The position numbers and the translations under genes were made by a program. Positions 18,497 through 26,178 of a DNA stretch of 45,351 bases are shown piece by piece. This DNA is from Candidatus Muproteobacteria bacterium RIFCSPHIGHO2_12_FULL_60_33 (GTDB lineage: Bacteria; Pseudomonadota; Gammaproteobacteria; Acidiferrobacterales; Sulfurifustaceae), in assembly GCA_001785195.1 (NCBI GenBank), contig MFTB01000048.1:1-45351 (forward strand). The letters run 5' to 3'. The number at the start of each line of letters is the position of its first letter. Position 1 is the first letter of the stretch. The notes below the pieces were generated by a model. The model searched no databases and had not been told where the DNA came from. It saw nothing but the letters and a program-made list of their open reading frames with translations.

Positions 18497-19141
18497 TCAT
18501 GCGGTCTTTCGCGCCAGATGATACCCCACCTGCCCGGCCTTTTTGCTGCGAATCAGTTCCCATGTCGCCGGCAACTCCAGGTTCTCAAGCCGGCTCGGCG
18601 CCTCGACATAAATCAGCCCGCCGGGCTTGATCCACCCGCGTGCCTCCACCAGCGCGGCACAGTCCGCAATGAGATTGCTTTTAAAAGGCGGATCGAGAAA
18701 GACGATATCAAACGCCCGCGGGCTTCGCTGCAAAAATTCAACGGCGTCGGCCAACACCACCTCGGCTCCCGTGGCCTCCAGCCGTTCCACATGCTGGCGC
18801 AGTCGCTCCGCTACGCGCGGTGCCTTTTCCACCATGACCACGTCCGCCGCGCCGCGCGAGAGCGCCTCCAGGCACAACGCACCGGTCCCGGTGAACAGGT
18901 CGAGACAGCTTGCACCCGCGATGTAAGGTTGCAACCAGTTAAAAAGCGTTTCGCGCACGCGATCGGGCGTGGGACGCAAGCCCTCCGATTCGGATACATC
19001 CAGGCGCCGCCCGCGCCAGCGTCCGCCGATGATGCGAAGCTTGCGCGGATAGGATGACGGTGATTTGGGGGAAGATGGCTTCGATCCGGGAGTGCGCACG
19101 GCCGGTGTACGGCGCGGGCGTTTCCGCTCAGCGTCCGCCAC
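18497..19141 (-). CDS. rsmD: 16S rRNA (guanine-966-N2)-methyltransferase
   Basis: RsmD methylates G966 of 16S rRNA. The 214-residue protein has a basic, Ser/Pro-rich leader of about 30 residues, then RKLRIIGGRWRGRRL, the SAM site LDLFTGTGALCLEAL and the catalytic DPPF (FDIVFLDPPFKSN). The start is GTG 19141, overlapping the upstream M16 gene by 14 bases; no other start codon lies before the conserved RIIGG block. Divergent rsmD and ftsYEX is a conserved arrangement, interrupted here by the M16 pair. Confidence 0.94.
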   Translation of the reverse strand: MADAERKRPRRTPAVRTPGSKPSSPKSPSSYPRKLRIIGGRWRGRRLDVSESEGLRPTPDRVRETLFNWLQPYIAGASCLDLFTGTGALCLEALSRGAADVVMVEKAPRVAERLRQHVERLEATGAEVVLADAVEFLQRSPRAFDIVFLDPPFKSNLIADCAALVEARGWIKPGGLIYVEAPSRLENLELPATWELIRSKKAGQVGYHLARKTA

Positions 19142-20432
19142 CGACGGTCACCGTTACCATGTGCTCGGGATGCACGCGCCGCCGGAAGGCCTGGCGGATT
19201 TGCGCGGCGGTCACGGCCTCGACGCGCGGAATGAAATCATCCAGGTAGGTGAGCGGCAGTCCGTAGAAGCCGATCACGGCGAGGTTCTCGGCGATCTTGC
19301 CGTTGCTGTCGAGCCGCAACGGGAAACTGCCGGTGATGTGTTTCTTCGCGGCTTCCAGCTCCGCATCCGTCGGGCCTTTGGCGACATAATCCGATATCAC
19401 CTGACGCACCAGCTTGAGCGCCTGATCGCGTTGCGCGTTTTTAGTCTGCAGGCCGATGAACAGCGGCCCGGGCATGCGCAGCGGCAGGAAATAACTGTAG
19501 ACGCTGTACGACAGGCCATGCTTCTCGCGCACCTCCGCCGACAGACGCGACACCAGTCCGCCGCCCCCGAGGATGTAGTTGCCCACGTACAGCGGAAAAT
19601 AATCCGGATCGCCACGCCGCACTCCCGGATGTCCCATATTGATGTGGGTCTGGGTGGCAGGGAAATTTATCCGCTTCTGCCAGCCGGAGTAGAGCGTGCG
19701 CACCGGTGGCAGGGGGGGCGGCGCCTTTCCGGCCGGCAGTTTGCCGATAACGCGCTCGGCGATGTTGCGCGCCCGGCGTTTGCTCGCGTCACCGACGATC
19801 ACCACCCAGGCATTGGCGCCGACATAGTGACGCCGATGAAAGGCGAGCAGGTCCCCACGCGTGATCGCCTTCAGGCTTTGCTCGCTCCCCGGTGGATCGC
19901 TGGCATAAGGGTGCTGGCCGTACATCTCGCGATAAAACGCCTTCTCGGCGATCGCACCGGGCGATTGCGCGTCCTTTTGCAGAGACACCAGCGCCTGCGC
20001 CCGCTGGCGCTCGAGATTCTCCGCGGGATACGCGGGCGCGGCCAGAACCCGCGCAAACAGGTCGAGCGCCGGATCCAGCAGCGCGGAATCCGACAGGCTG
20101 CGCAAATTCACGCTGGCCATGTCGCGGTCGATACCGGCGCCGAATTCTGCGCCCACGCCTTCGAATCGGCTGGCAATGTCATCCGCGGTCAGGCCGTTCG
20201 TGCCTTCATCCAGCATGGCGGCCGTCAGATTGGCTACGCCGGCCTTTTCCACGGGATCGCGGCTGGAACCGGCGTCGAACACCACGCGCACCTGGAGCAT
20301 GGGCAGCTCACGGCTTTCGACAAAATAGACGCGCGCGCCGTTGGATAGCATCCAGTGCTGGATTTTCGGACCCGCAAGGGCGTTGGCTGACGCCAGCAAA
20401 AGACCGATCAGCAGCAGAATCCTAGCGGACAT
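19128..20432 (-). CDS. M16-family peptidase homologue lacking the zinc motif
   Basis: A 434-residue exported protein with a signal peptide (MSARILLLIGLLLASANALA) and the M16 fold, for example GVANLTAAMLDEGT and a C-terminal LSYSVYSYFLPLR block. At the place where active M16 enzymes have HxxEH it reads GVANLTAAML, so the zinc ligands are missing. It overlaps the end of the active M16 gene by 11 bases. An inactive subunit next to an active one is the usual arrangement of two-gene periplasmic M16 proteases, which probably form a heterodimer. The substrate is unknown. Confidence 0.9.
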   Translation of the reverse strand: MSARILLLIGLLLASANALAGPKIQHWMLSNGARVYFVESRELPMLQVRVVFDAGSSRDPVEKAGVANLTAAMLDEGTNGLTADDIASRFEGVGAEFGAGIDRDMASVNLRSLSDSALLDPALDLFARVLAAPAYPAENLERQRAQALVSLQKDAQSPGAIAEKAFYREMYGQHPYASDPPGSEQSLKAITRGDLLAFHRRHYVGANAWVVIVGDASKRRARNIAERVIGKLPAGKAPPPLPPVRTLYSGWQKRINFPATQTHINMGHPGVRRGDPDYFPLYVGNYILGGGGLVSRLSAEVREKHGLSYSVYSYFLPLRMPGPLFIGLQTKNAQRDQALKLVRQVISDYVAKGPTDAELEAAKKHITGSFPLRLDSNGKIAENLAVIGFYGLPLTYLDDFIPRVEAVTAAQIRQAFRRRVHPEHMVTVTVGGGR

Positions 20433-21798
20433 GTCCGCCTCCCATGCGCGGGGCGGAACGCGGCTTGCCCTTGGCCATCGGCTGCGGGTCGAGCACGGCC
20501 ACCGTGAGGTTCGTGTCCACCAGATACTTGCGCGCGACCGTCTGCACCTGCTCCGCGTTCACGGCGTTGAGATTTTTCACGTAGTCATCGAGCAGGCGCC
20601 AGTCGAGCCCGACCGCCGCGAGGCGGCCGATCTGCATCGCCTGATAGAACACCGAATCGCGCGAGTAGACATTGCCCGCCACCACCTGCGCCTTCACGCG
20701 TTTCAATTCCTCGGTGGAGACCGGCTCGTTCCGGATGCGCTCAATCTGGGCGCGGATGGCCTTTTCCAGTTCTGCCGTTGTGTGCCCGTTGGCCGGCGTG
20801 GCCTCGATGAGCAGCATGGAGGGAGAACGCGACACCGCCGAATAATCCAGGTCGATGCTGGAGGCGATTTTCTTGTCGCGCACCAGCTCACGCTCGAAGC
20901 GCGCCGCCTGCCCGCCGTCGAGCACGCCGCCGAGTATGCTCAGCGCATAGGGCTCCCATTCGGCGACTTCATTACGACCGGCCGACGCATGCACCGGAGC
21001 GTGATAACCCAGCAGAAGATACGGCACCTCCGCCGGCAGCGCGGCGCGTGCGCGACGCTCGCTTTTTTGCGGCGGTTCGACTGCTTCAGCAGTCTTCACC
21101 GGTGAGCGCGTGGGAACCGGCCCGAAATGTTTCTGCGCCAGCGCGAACACCTCTTTCGGTTGCACGTCGCCCGTCACGACCAGAATGGCGTTGGCCGGGG
21201 TGTAATAGCGGCCATACCAGTCGCGCAGGTCCTTGACCGTCATGGATTGCAGATCCGCCATCCAGCCAATGACCGGATGCTTGTACGGATGCACTGCGTA
21301 GGCGGTGGTCATGAACTTTTCACCGACCAGCGCCTCGGGCTGATCCTCGGTGCGCAGCCGGCGCTCCTCCATCACCACCTTGATCTCCTTGCTGGACTCG
21401 GCCTCGGTCAGCACCAGGTTCTGCATGCGATCGGCTTCGAGTTCGAAGGCGATCGGGAGACGCGATTTTTCCAGCTGCTGGAAATAGGCGGTGTAGTCGT
21501 AACTGGTGAAGGCGTTTTCGCGCCCGCCGTTCTCGGCGATGATGCGCGAAAACTCATTGGGTCCGTGCTTGGCCGTGCCCTTGAACATCATGTGCTCGAG
21601 CACGTGTGAAATGCCGGTGCGGCCCTCGGGCTCGTCCTGGCTGCCGACCTGGTACCAGATTTGCGATACCACCACCGGGGAGCGGTGGTCTTCGTGCACG
21701 ATGACGCGCAGGCCATTATCCAGCGTGGTTTCATGCGTCTGACTGCACGCCGTCAGCCACAGGCTCAGAAGCAAGAGCCACGAAAATTTATGCGACAT
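20422..21798 (-). CDS. M16-family zinc peptidase, predicted lipoprotein
   Basis: A 458-residue processing-peptidase-like metalloprotease. The inverted zinc motif is HVLEH (His65, Glu68, His69); the third ligand lies in the downstream ELEADRM region, and ENAFTSYDYTAYF is also typical. The N-terminus has a lipobox LTAC with Cys18, so it is likely anchored to the envelope rather than soluble. It is the first gene of a minus-strand series with the inactive homologue, rsmD, coaD and yfhL. It is divergent from ftsY. Confidence 0.93.
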   Translation of the reverse strand: MSHKFSWLLLLSLWLTACSQTHETTLDNGLRVIVHEDHRSPVVVSQIWYQVGSQDEPEGRTGISHVLEHMMFKGTAKHGPNEFSRIIAENGGRENAFTSYDYTAYFQQLEKSRLPIAFELEADRMQNLVLTEAESSKEIKVVMEERRLRTEDQPEALVGEKFMTTAYAVHPYKHPVIGWMADLQSMTVKDLRDWYGRYYTPANAILVVTGDVQPKEVFALAQKHFGPVPTRSPVKTAEAVEPPQKSERRARAALPAEVPYLLLGYHAPVHASAGRNEVAEWEPYALSILGGVLDGGQAARFERELVRDKKIASSIDLDYSAVSRSPSMLLIEATPANGHTTAELEKAIRAQIERIRNEPVSTEELKRVKAQVVAGNVYSRDSVFYQAMQIGRLAAVGLDWRLLDDYVKNLNAVNAEQVQTVARKYLVDTNLTVAVLDPQPMAKGKPRSAPRMGGGHVR

Positions 21799-21820
21799 GG
21801 GGTTTCCCGGATTATTCTCT

Positions 21821-21826
21821 TATAAT
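21821..21826 (+). promoter_or_regulatory. Likely -10 box of the ftsY promoter
   Basis: A perfect TATAAT lies in the divergent gap between the M16 gene and ftsY, about 57 bases before the ftsY start. No good -35 box is visible at 17 bases (TGGGGT). It is therefore a tentative promoter for ftsY-ftsE-ftsX. Confidence 0.4.
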
Positions 21827-21882
21827 ATTGTGCCACAGCTTAGAGCCGCTCAACCGAAAAAGTTTCCATTCAGGATCATCTC

Positions 21883-22848
21883 TTGAGCCCGTCTCACCCT
21901 TCAGGCCAGACAGAAAAAAACCGCCCCACCGGTCTGCTGGGGCGTCTGCGCGACAAACTCGCCGCCGCCCAGCGCGGTTTCACCCGGGGGCTTTCCGATC
22001 TGCTGCTCGGGAACCGTGCGCTCGACGACTCACTTTTCGAGGAGCTGGAAACGCTGCTGCTGTCCGCCGACGTGGGGGTGGAAACCACCCGGCACCTGAT
22101 GCAGAACATCACGGAACAAGTCGCGCGCAAACAGCTGAGCGACACGCGCGCCGTGTATCGCGCCCTGCGGCAGGGCATACTTTCTATTATTCAACCCTGT
22201 GGCCGGCCGCTGGCGATCACCCCGGCCAGGCCGTTTGTCATCATGGTGGTGGGCGTCAATGGCGTGGGCAAAACCACCACCATCGCCAAGCTCGCCGGCC
22301 GTCTCAAAAAAGCCGGACACACGGTGACGCTGGCGGCGGCCGACACCTTCCGCGCCGCAGCGATTGAACAGCTCAAGACCTGGGCTGGGCGCCTCGATAT
22401 CCCCGTGATCGCCCAGCATACCGGGGCCGATGCGGCGGCCGTGGTGCACGACGCCATGCATGCCGCGTCCGCGCGAAACAGCGACGTCCTGATCGTGGAC
22501 ACCGCCGGACGCCAACACACACAGGCCGGCCTGATGGACGAGCTGAAAAAAATCAGGCGCGTGATCAACAAAAGCAATCCCGAGGCCCCGCACGAGGTGC
22601 TGCTGGTGCTCGATGCCGGCACCGGGCAGAACGCGTTGTCGCAACTCAAACATTTCCGTGAAGCCGTGGGAGTGACCGGTCTCGCGCTGACCAAGCTCGA
22701 TGGCACCGCCAAGGGCGGCATCCTGATGGCGATGGCGCGCCAGACCGGCCTGCCGATCCGCTACATCGGGGTGGGCGAAGGCATGGATGATTTACGCGAG
22801 TTTAATGCCGAGGAATATGTGGATGCGATACTGCCTGAAACCGAGTAG
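21883..22848 (+). CDS. ftsY: Signal recognition particle receptor FtsY
   Basis: FtsY docks SRP-ribosome complexes at the inner membrane. The 321-residue protein lacks the long acidic A domain of E. coli FtsY and has only a short N-terminal tail with an amphipathic GLLGRLRDKLAAAQRG helix, then the N domain and the SRP GTPase domain: GVNGVGKTTTIAKLAG, DTFRAAAIEQL, VDTAGR and LTKLDGTAKGG. The start is TTG 21883, the only reasonable start before the conserved helix. ftsE follows 90 bases later, after a palindromic repeat. Confidence 0.96.
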   Translation: MSPSHPSGQTEKNRPTGLLGRLRDKLAAAQRGFTRGLSDLLLGNRALDDSLFEELETLLLSADVGVETTRHLMQNITEQVARKQLSDTRAVYRALRQGILSIIQPCGRPLAITPARPFVIMVVGVNGVGKTTTIAKLAGRLKKAGHTVTLAAADTFRAAAIEQLKTWAGRLDIPVIAQHTGADAAAVVHDAMHAASARNSDVLIVDTAGRQHTQAGLMDELKKIRRVINKSNPEAPHEVLLVLDAGTGQNALSQLKHFREAVGVTGLALTKLDGTAKGGILMAMARQTGLPIRYIGVGEGMDDLREFNAEEYVDAILPETE

Positions 22849-22855
22849 CAAGTTT

Positions 22856-22930
22856 CAAGTGGCAAGTAGCAAGTTAAAATGATTGCCGCTTTGTATACTA
22901 CTTGCTACTTGTTACTCGATACTTGCCACT
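22856..22930. repeat. Palindromic repeat of AGTGGCAAGTAGCAAGT type
   Basis: AAGTGGCAAGTAGCAAGTT on the left is mirrored by ACTTGCTACTTG and ATACTTGCCACT on the right. It fills the ftsY-ftsE gap. A large hairpin inside an operon leader could alter ftsEX expression relative to ftsY; that is inference. Confidence 0.75.
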
Positions 22931-22938
22931 GATTTTTC

Positions 22939-23610
22939 ATGATTGAGTTTGCCCACGTCTTCAAGCGTTATCCCGGCGGCTTCGATGCCTTGCGCGACAT
23001 CAATCTGCGCATCGAAGCCGGCGAAATGGCCTTCATTACCGGGCATTCCGGGGCGGGCAAGAGCACGCTGCTCAGACTCATCACGGCCATCGAACGCCCG
23101 ACGCGCGGCGAGGCCGCCGTCAACGGCAAGAACCTGACCCGGCTTCCGCGCCGGCGCATCCCCTATTTCCGGCGCGAGATCGGCGTGGTGTTCCAGGACC
23201 ACAAGCTGCTGTTCGACCGCACCGTCTACGACAACGTGGCGCTGCCCCTGATCGTCACCGGCACCGACCAGTACGAAATTCCCCGGCGCGTGCGCGCCGC
23301 GCTCGAGATGGTCGGACTGCTCGACAAGGAACGCATGCTCCCGGTGACGCTTTCCGGCGGCGAGCAACAGCGCGTCGGCATCGCGCGCGCCGTCGTCAAC
23401 AAGCCCCCGCTTCTGCTCGCCGACGAGCCGACCGGCAATCTCGACAGCAAGCTCTCCGATGAAATTCTGGACCTGTTTCTCGATTTTCATCACCACGGCG
23501 TGACGGTGCTGATCGCGACCCACGACCTGCATCTCATCGATCGTGGACGCCGGCGCGTCATTGAACTGAATCACGGCGAGCTCGCGCGCGACACGGGGGC
23601 CAGACCGTGA
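22939..23610 (+). CDS. ftsE: Cell division ABC ATPase FtsE
   Basis: FtsE is the cytoplasmic ATPase of the FtsEX complex, which controls septal peptidoglycan hydrolases. The 223-residue protein has Walker [10 protein letters not shown], signature LSGGEQQR, Walker [12 protein letters not shown] and the switch His in ATHD. Start is ATG 22939; the last bases of the gene overlap the GTG start of ftsX. Gene order ftsY-ftsE-ftsX-rpoH is the standard gammaproteobacterial one. Confidence 0.97.
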   Translation: MIEFAHVFKRYPGGFDALRDINLRIEAGEMAFITGHSGAGKSTLLRLITAIERPTRGEAAVNGKNLTRLPRRRIPYFRREIGVVFQDHKLLFDRTVYDNVALPLIVTGTDQYEIPRRVRAALEMVGLLDKERMLPVTLSGGEQQRVGIARAVVNKPPLLLADEPTGNLDSKLSDEILDLFLDFHHHGVTVLIATHDLHLIDRGRRRVIELNHGELARDTGARP

Positions 23611-24524
23611 TCAGGAATTATTTTCTGCGTCACGCGCAGGTCTTCTTTTACACCCTCGGGCAGCTCGCGCGCGCGCCGGTGGCCACCTTCCTGACCGTCG
23701 CCGTGATCGGCATCACGCTGGCGCTGCCGGCCGGGCTTTATATCGCCATCGAGAATGTGCAGCGCCTGGCGCGCGGCTGGGAGGACAATGGTCAGATCTC
23801 GCTGTTCCTGAAACGGGATCTCTCCGATCCGGCCATCGAAAAACTCTCCGAGAAAATCCGGAAGTTGCCGGCAGTTTCCTGGGTGGATTACGTCTCGCGC
23901 GAGGCGGCACTGGCCGAGTTCAAGAAACTGTCTGGTTTCGGCGAGGCGCTGGGTGCGCTCGACCGCAACCCGCTGCCGCCGGTGCTGGTCGTGCATCCAG
24001 CCGCCACGCACAGCCACCCCGACGCCCTGCAGTCGCTGCTGAAGGACCTGCGCCGTTACAACGAAGTCGAGCTTGCGCAACTCGACCTCGAATGGGTCCG
24101 CCGGCTGTATGCCATGCTCGATCTGGCCCGGCAGGGCGTGCTGATCCTGGCGGCGGGGCTGGCGGTGGCCGTCCTGCTCATTATCGGGAATACCATCCGC
24201 CTCGCGGTCCTCAACCGGCGTGACGAAATCGAGATCATCAAACTGATCGGCGGCACCAATGCCTTCATCCGCCGGCCCTTTCTCTATGCCGGCATGTTAC
24301 AGGGCCTGCTGGGCGGCATCCTGGCCTGGTTGCTGGTCGGGCTTGGCCTGCTGCTCCTGTCTAGCCCGGTACACCGCCTTGCCAGCCTTTATGGAAGCTT
24401 GTTCGTGGTCGAGAACATGGGTTTTATGGCGACCCTGACCCTGATCGGGACAGGGGGGCTGCTGGGCTGGCTCGGCTCTCGGCTGGCGGTTGGCCGGCAT
24501 TTGCGGGCCATAGAACCCCGCTGA
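23607..24524 (+). CDS. ftsX: Cell division permease-like protein FtsX
   Basis: FtsX is the membrane partner of FtsE. The 305-residue protein has four membrane segments: one near residues 25-45 (FLTVAVIGITLALPAGLYI), then three in the C-terminal half (VLILAAGLAVAVLLIIG, GGILAWLLVGLGLLLL and MATLTLIGTGGLLGWLG). Between the first and second is the periplasmic loop (residues about 45-165) that recruits hydrolase activators in relatives. Start is GTG 23607, overlapping ftsE by 4 bases. Confidence 0.96.
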   Translation: MIRNYFLRHAQVFFYTLGQLARAPVATFLTVAVIGITLALPAGLYIAIENVQRLARGWEDNGQISLFLKRDLSDPAIEKLSEKIRKLPAVSWVDYVSREAALAEFKKLSGFGEALGALDRNPLPPVLVVHPAATHSHPDALQSLLKDLRRYNEVELAQLDLEWVRRLYAMLDLARQGVLILAAGLAVAVLLIIGNTIRLAVLNRRDEIEIIKLIGGTNAFIRRPFLYAGMLQGLLGGILAWLLVGLGLLLLSSPVHRLASLYGSLFVVENMGFMATLTLIGTGGLLGWLGSRLAVGRHLRAIEPR

Positions 24525-24585
24525 CCCCTTGAAACTCCCTGCAGTCAACCCATAAACAATAGAAACAAGCGAACTTTTCCGCTGT

Positions 24586-24615
24586 TTGGCACTCACATGT
24601 GTCGAGTGCTAGAAT
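24586..24615 (+). promoter_or_regulatory. CIRCE-type operator overlapping the rpoH promoter
   Basis: TTGGCACTC, nine bases, then GAGTGCTAG (24586-24612) match the HrcA operator CIRCE (TTAGCACTC-N9-GAGTGCTAA) at 16 of 18 arm positions with exact spacing. The same DNA gives a promoter: -35 TTGGCA at 24586-24591, an 18-base spacer and -10 TAGAAT at 24610-24615. A bound repressor would cover the promoter. The hrcA gene is not in this window, so regulation is predicted, not shown. Confidence 0.82.
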
Positions 24616-24666
24616 ATATTTTACCCAAGAAACGACGGAAGGATGAGCAGCAGGAGATTCCCAGAC

Positions 24667-25521
24667 ATGACCCAGGCACTGACATTGCCCATCAATCTCT
24701 ACCCCGAAAAGGGGCTGTCGGCCTATTTGCGGGCCGTCAACGCTTTACCGGTCCTCAGCGTGAGCGAGGAGCGCAAGCTCGCGCGGCGCTACCACAAGCA
24801 CAATGATCTCGAGGCGGCCCGGCGGCTGGTAATGTCCAATCTTCGCAACGTCGCGCGCATCGCGCGCGGCTTCTCCGGCTACGGCCTGCCGCAGGCGGAC
24901 CTGATCCAGGAAGGCAATATCGGCCTCATGAAGGCGGTCAAGCATTACGACCCGGCGCGCAAGGTGCGCCTGATGTCATTCGCCGTGCACTGGATCAAGG
25001 CCGAAATCTACGATTACGTCCTGCGCAACTGGCGCATCGTCAAGGTGGCGACCACTAAGTCGCAGCGCAAACTCTTTTTCAACCTGCGTAAATCCCGCGA
25101 GCGGCTCGGTTGGATGACACGCGGCGAGGTCGAGCGGCTTTCGGAGAAACTGGACGTGTCACGGGAAACGGTGCAGGAAATGGAAGGCCGCATGAGCCAC
25201 GCCGACGTCGCGTTTGACGCCGACAACGATGCCGATGACGACAATTATCATGTCGCGCCGGCCGGCTATCTGCAGGACATGCGCTACAACCCGGAAGTGC
25301 TGGCAACAAAGTCCGATCAAGAAGATACGCGTCAGACGCAACTGCGCACCGCACTGACCTCGCTCGATGCACGCTCGCGCGACATCATTCAGCGCCGCTG
25401 GCTAGATGAAAACAAACCGACGCTGCACGAACTGGCCGACGAATACGGCATCTCCGCCGAGCGCATCCGCCAGATTGAGATGAAGGCGCTGGATGTGATG
25501 AAGGACGCGCTCGAAGCGTAA
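24667..25521 (+). CDS. rpoH: Heat-shock sigma factor sigma-32
   Basis: RpoH directs RNA polymerase to heat-shock genes. The 284-residue protein has region 2 (GYGLPQADLIQEGNIGLMKAV, HWIKAEIYDYVLRNWRIVK), the RpoH box QRKLFFNLRK at about 133-142, the site linked to proteolytic control, and region 4 (TLHELADEYGISAERIRQIE). I choose ATG 24667, which has AGGAG nine bases upstream; ATG 24643 abuts its GGAAGG too closely. It lies behind ftsX but has its own promoter with a CIRCE-like operator. A strong terminator follows. Confidence 0.97.
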   Translation: MTQALTLPINLYPEKGLSAYLRAVNALPVLSVSEERKLARRYHKHNDLEAARRLVMSNLRNVARIARGFSGYGLPQADLIQEGNIGLMKAVKHYDPARKVRLMSFAVHWIKAEIYDYVLRNWRIVKVATTKSQRKLFFNLRKSRERLGWMTRGEVERLSEKLDVSRETVQEMEGRMSHADVAFDADNDADDDNYHVAPAGYLQDMRYNPEVLATKSDQEDTRQTQLRTALTSLDARSRDIIQRRWLDENKPTLHELADEYGISAERIRQIEMKALDVMKDALEA

Positions 25522-25546
25522 ATCACTATATCTTCTAATCAGCAAC

Positions 25547-25578
25547 CAAGAAGGGCTTCCATCGGGAAGCCCTTCTTG
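25547..25578 (+). terminator. Intrinsic terminator of rpoH
   Basis: CAAGAAGGGCTTCC and GGAAGCCCTTCTTG form a perfect 14-bp stem with a 4-base loop, followed by TTTC. It also lies just past the end of the convergent minus-strand gene at 25589 and may serve both. Confidence 0.88.
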
Positions 25579-25588
25579 TTTCGATAAC

Positions 25589-25837
25589 TTATCTTTCCTC
25601 GTCCAGCCAGCCCACCAAATAATAAAGCCGGAACCCCTCGGAAGAACGCGATGGCCCGATGACGCGGGCGGGATAGAGATTTTTATCGGGATCGGCCCCT
25701 TCGAGTGCAACGGCTTCGGAATCCATGACGGTCACGCAATTCTCCGGAAACCGGTCGCGGGTGCGCCGCGGCGCGTAGATCAGCGCAAAACATTCGCTGA
25801 CGACTTTCGTTTCCGGGTCGAGGCCGATTCGCGTCAT
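25589..25837 (-). CDS. Small conserved protein of unknown function
   Basis: An 82-residue soluble protein starting MTRIGLDPETKVVSECFALIYAPRRTRDRFPENCVTVMD. There is no signal peptide or membrane helix. The ORF is bounded by the rpoH terminator and a MITE. The tail SEGFRLYYLVGWLDEER is aromatic-rich. I do not recognise the family. Codon use is like that of the neighbours, which supports a real gene, but its short length leaves some doubt. Confidence 0.62.
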   Translation of the reverse strand: MTRIGLDPETKVVSECFALIYAPRRTRDRFPENCVTVMDSEAVALEGADPDKNLYPARVIGPSRSSEGFRLYYLVGWLDEER

Positions 25838-25861
25838 GGACAGTTACAAGTCATCTCAAAC

Positions 25862-26033
25862 CAGTAGTGTCCGGTTAAATGCGAAAATGGGAATTTTGAG
25901 CGTGTAACTCATTGTTCGTCATAGAACCGACGGTCGAAGCGTCGTTGAAGTCGGAGACACCTTGACAATCCATGGAAGCCGCGTCGTTATTGAGTTTTAT
26001 AAAAGTCATCCCAAATTTAACCGGACACTACTG
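25862..26033. mobile_element. MITE: 172-bp non-autonomous element with 19-bp inverted ends and a 9-bp target duplication
   Basis: CAGTAGTGTCCGGTTAAAT (25862-25880) is the exact reverse complement of ATTTAACCGGACACTACTG (26015-26033). Both ends are flanked by the direct repeat ATCTCAAAC (25853-25861 and 26034-26042), a 9-bp target duplication. The interior has no ORF of useful size and is AT-richer than the surroundings. It must have been moved by a transposase encoded elsewhere; the ends resemble those of some IS4-type elements, but that family call is uncertain. Confidence 0.9.
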
Positions 26034-26064
26034 ATCTCAAACATGAATCAACATTTTTAAGGTT

Positions 26065-26100
26065 TCCCCTCACCCTACCTCTCCCTCAAGGGGAGAGGGG
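26065..26100. repeat. CCCTCACCC..CTCTCCC / GGGAGAGG palindrome
   Basis: CCTCTCCC-tcaag-GGGAGAGG with a CCCTCACCCTA lead. It belongs to the same family as the outer arms at 247-369, the cluster at 34571-34787 and the in-frame copies at 27574 and 36675. It is in the leader of rlmKL. Confidence 0.75.
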
Positions 26101-26178
26101 AAAGTTGATAATGATTATCACACCCGACTACCGGGGCAACAACCATTTTCATTTACCGGAAACGACGGGGCACGTAAC

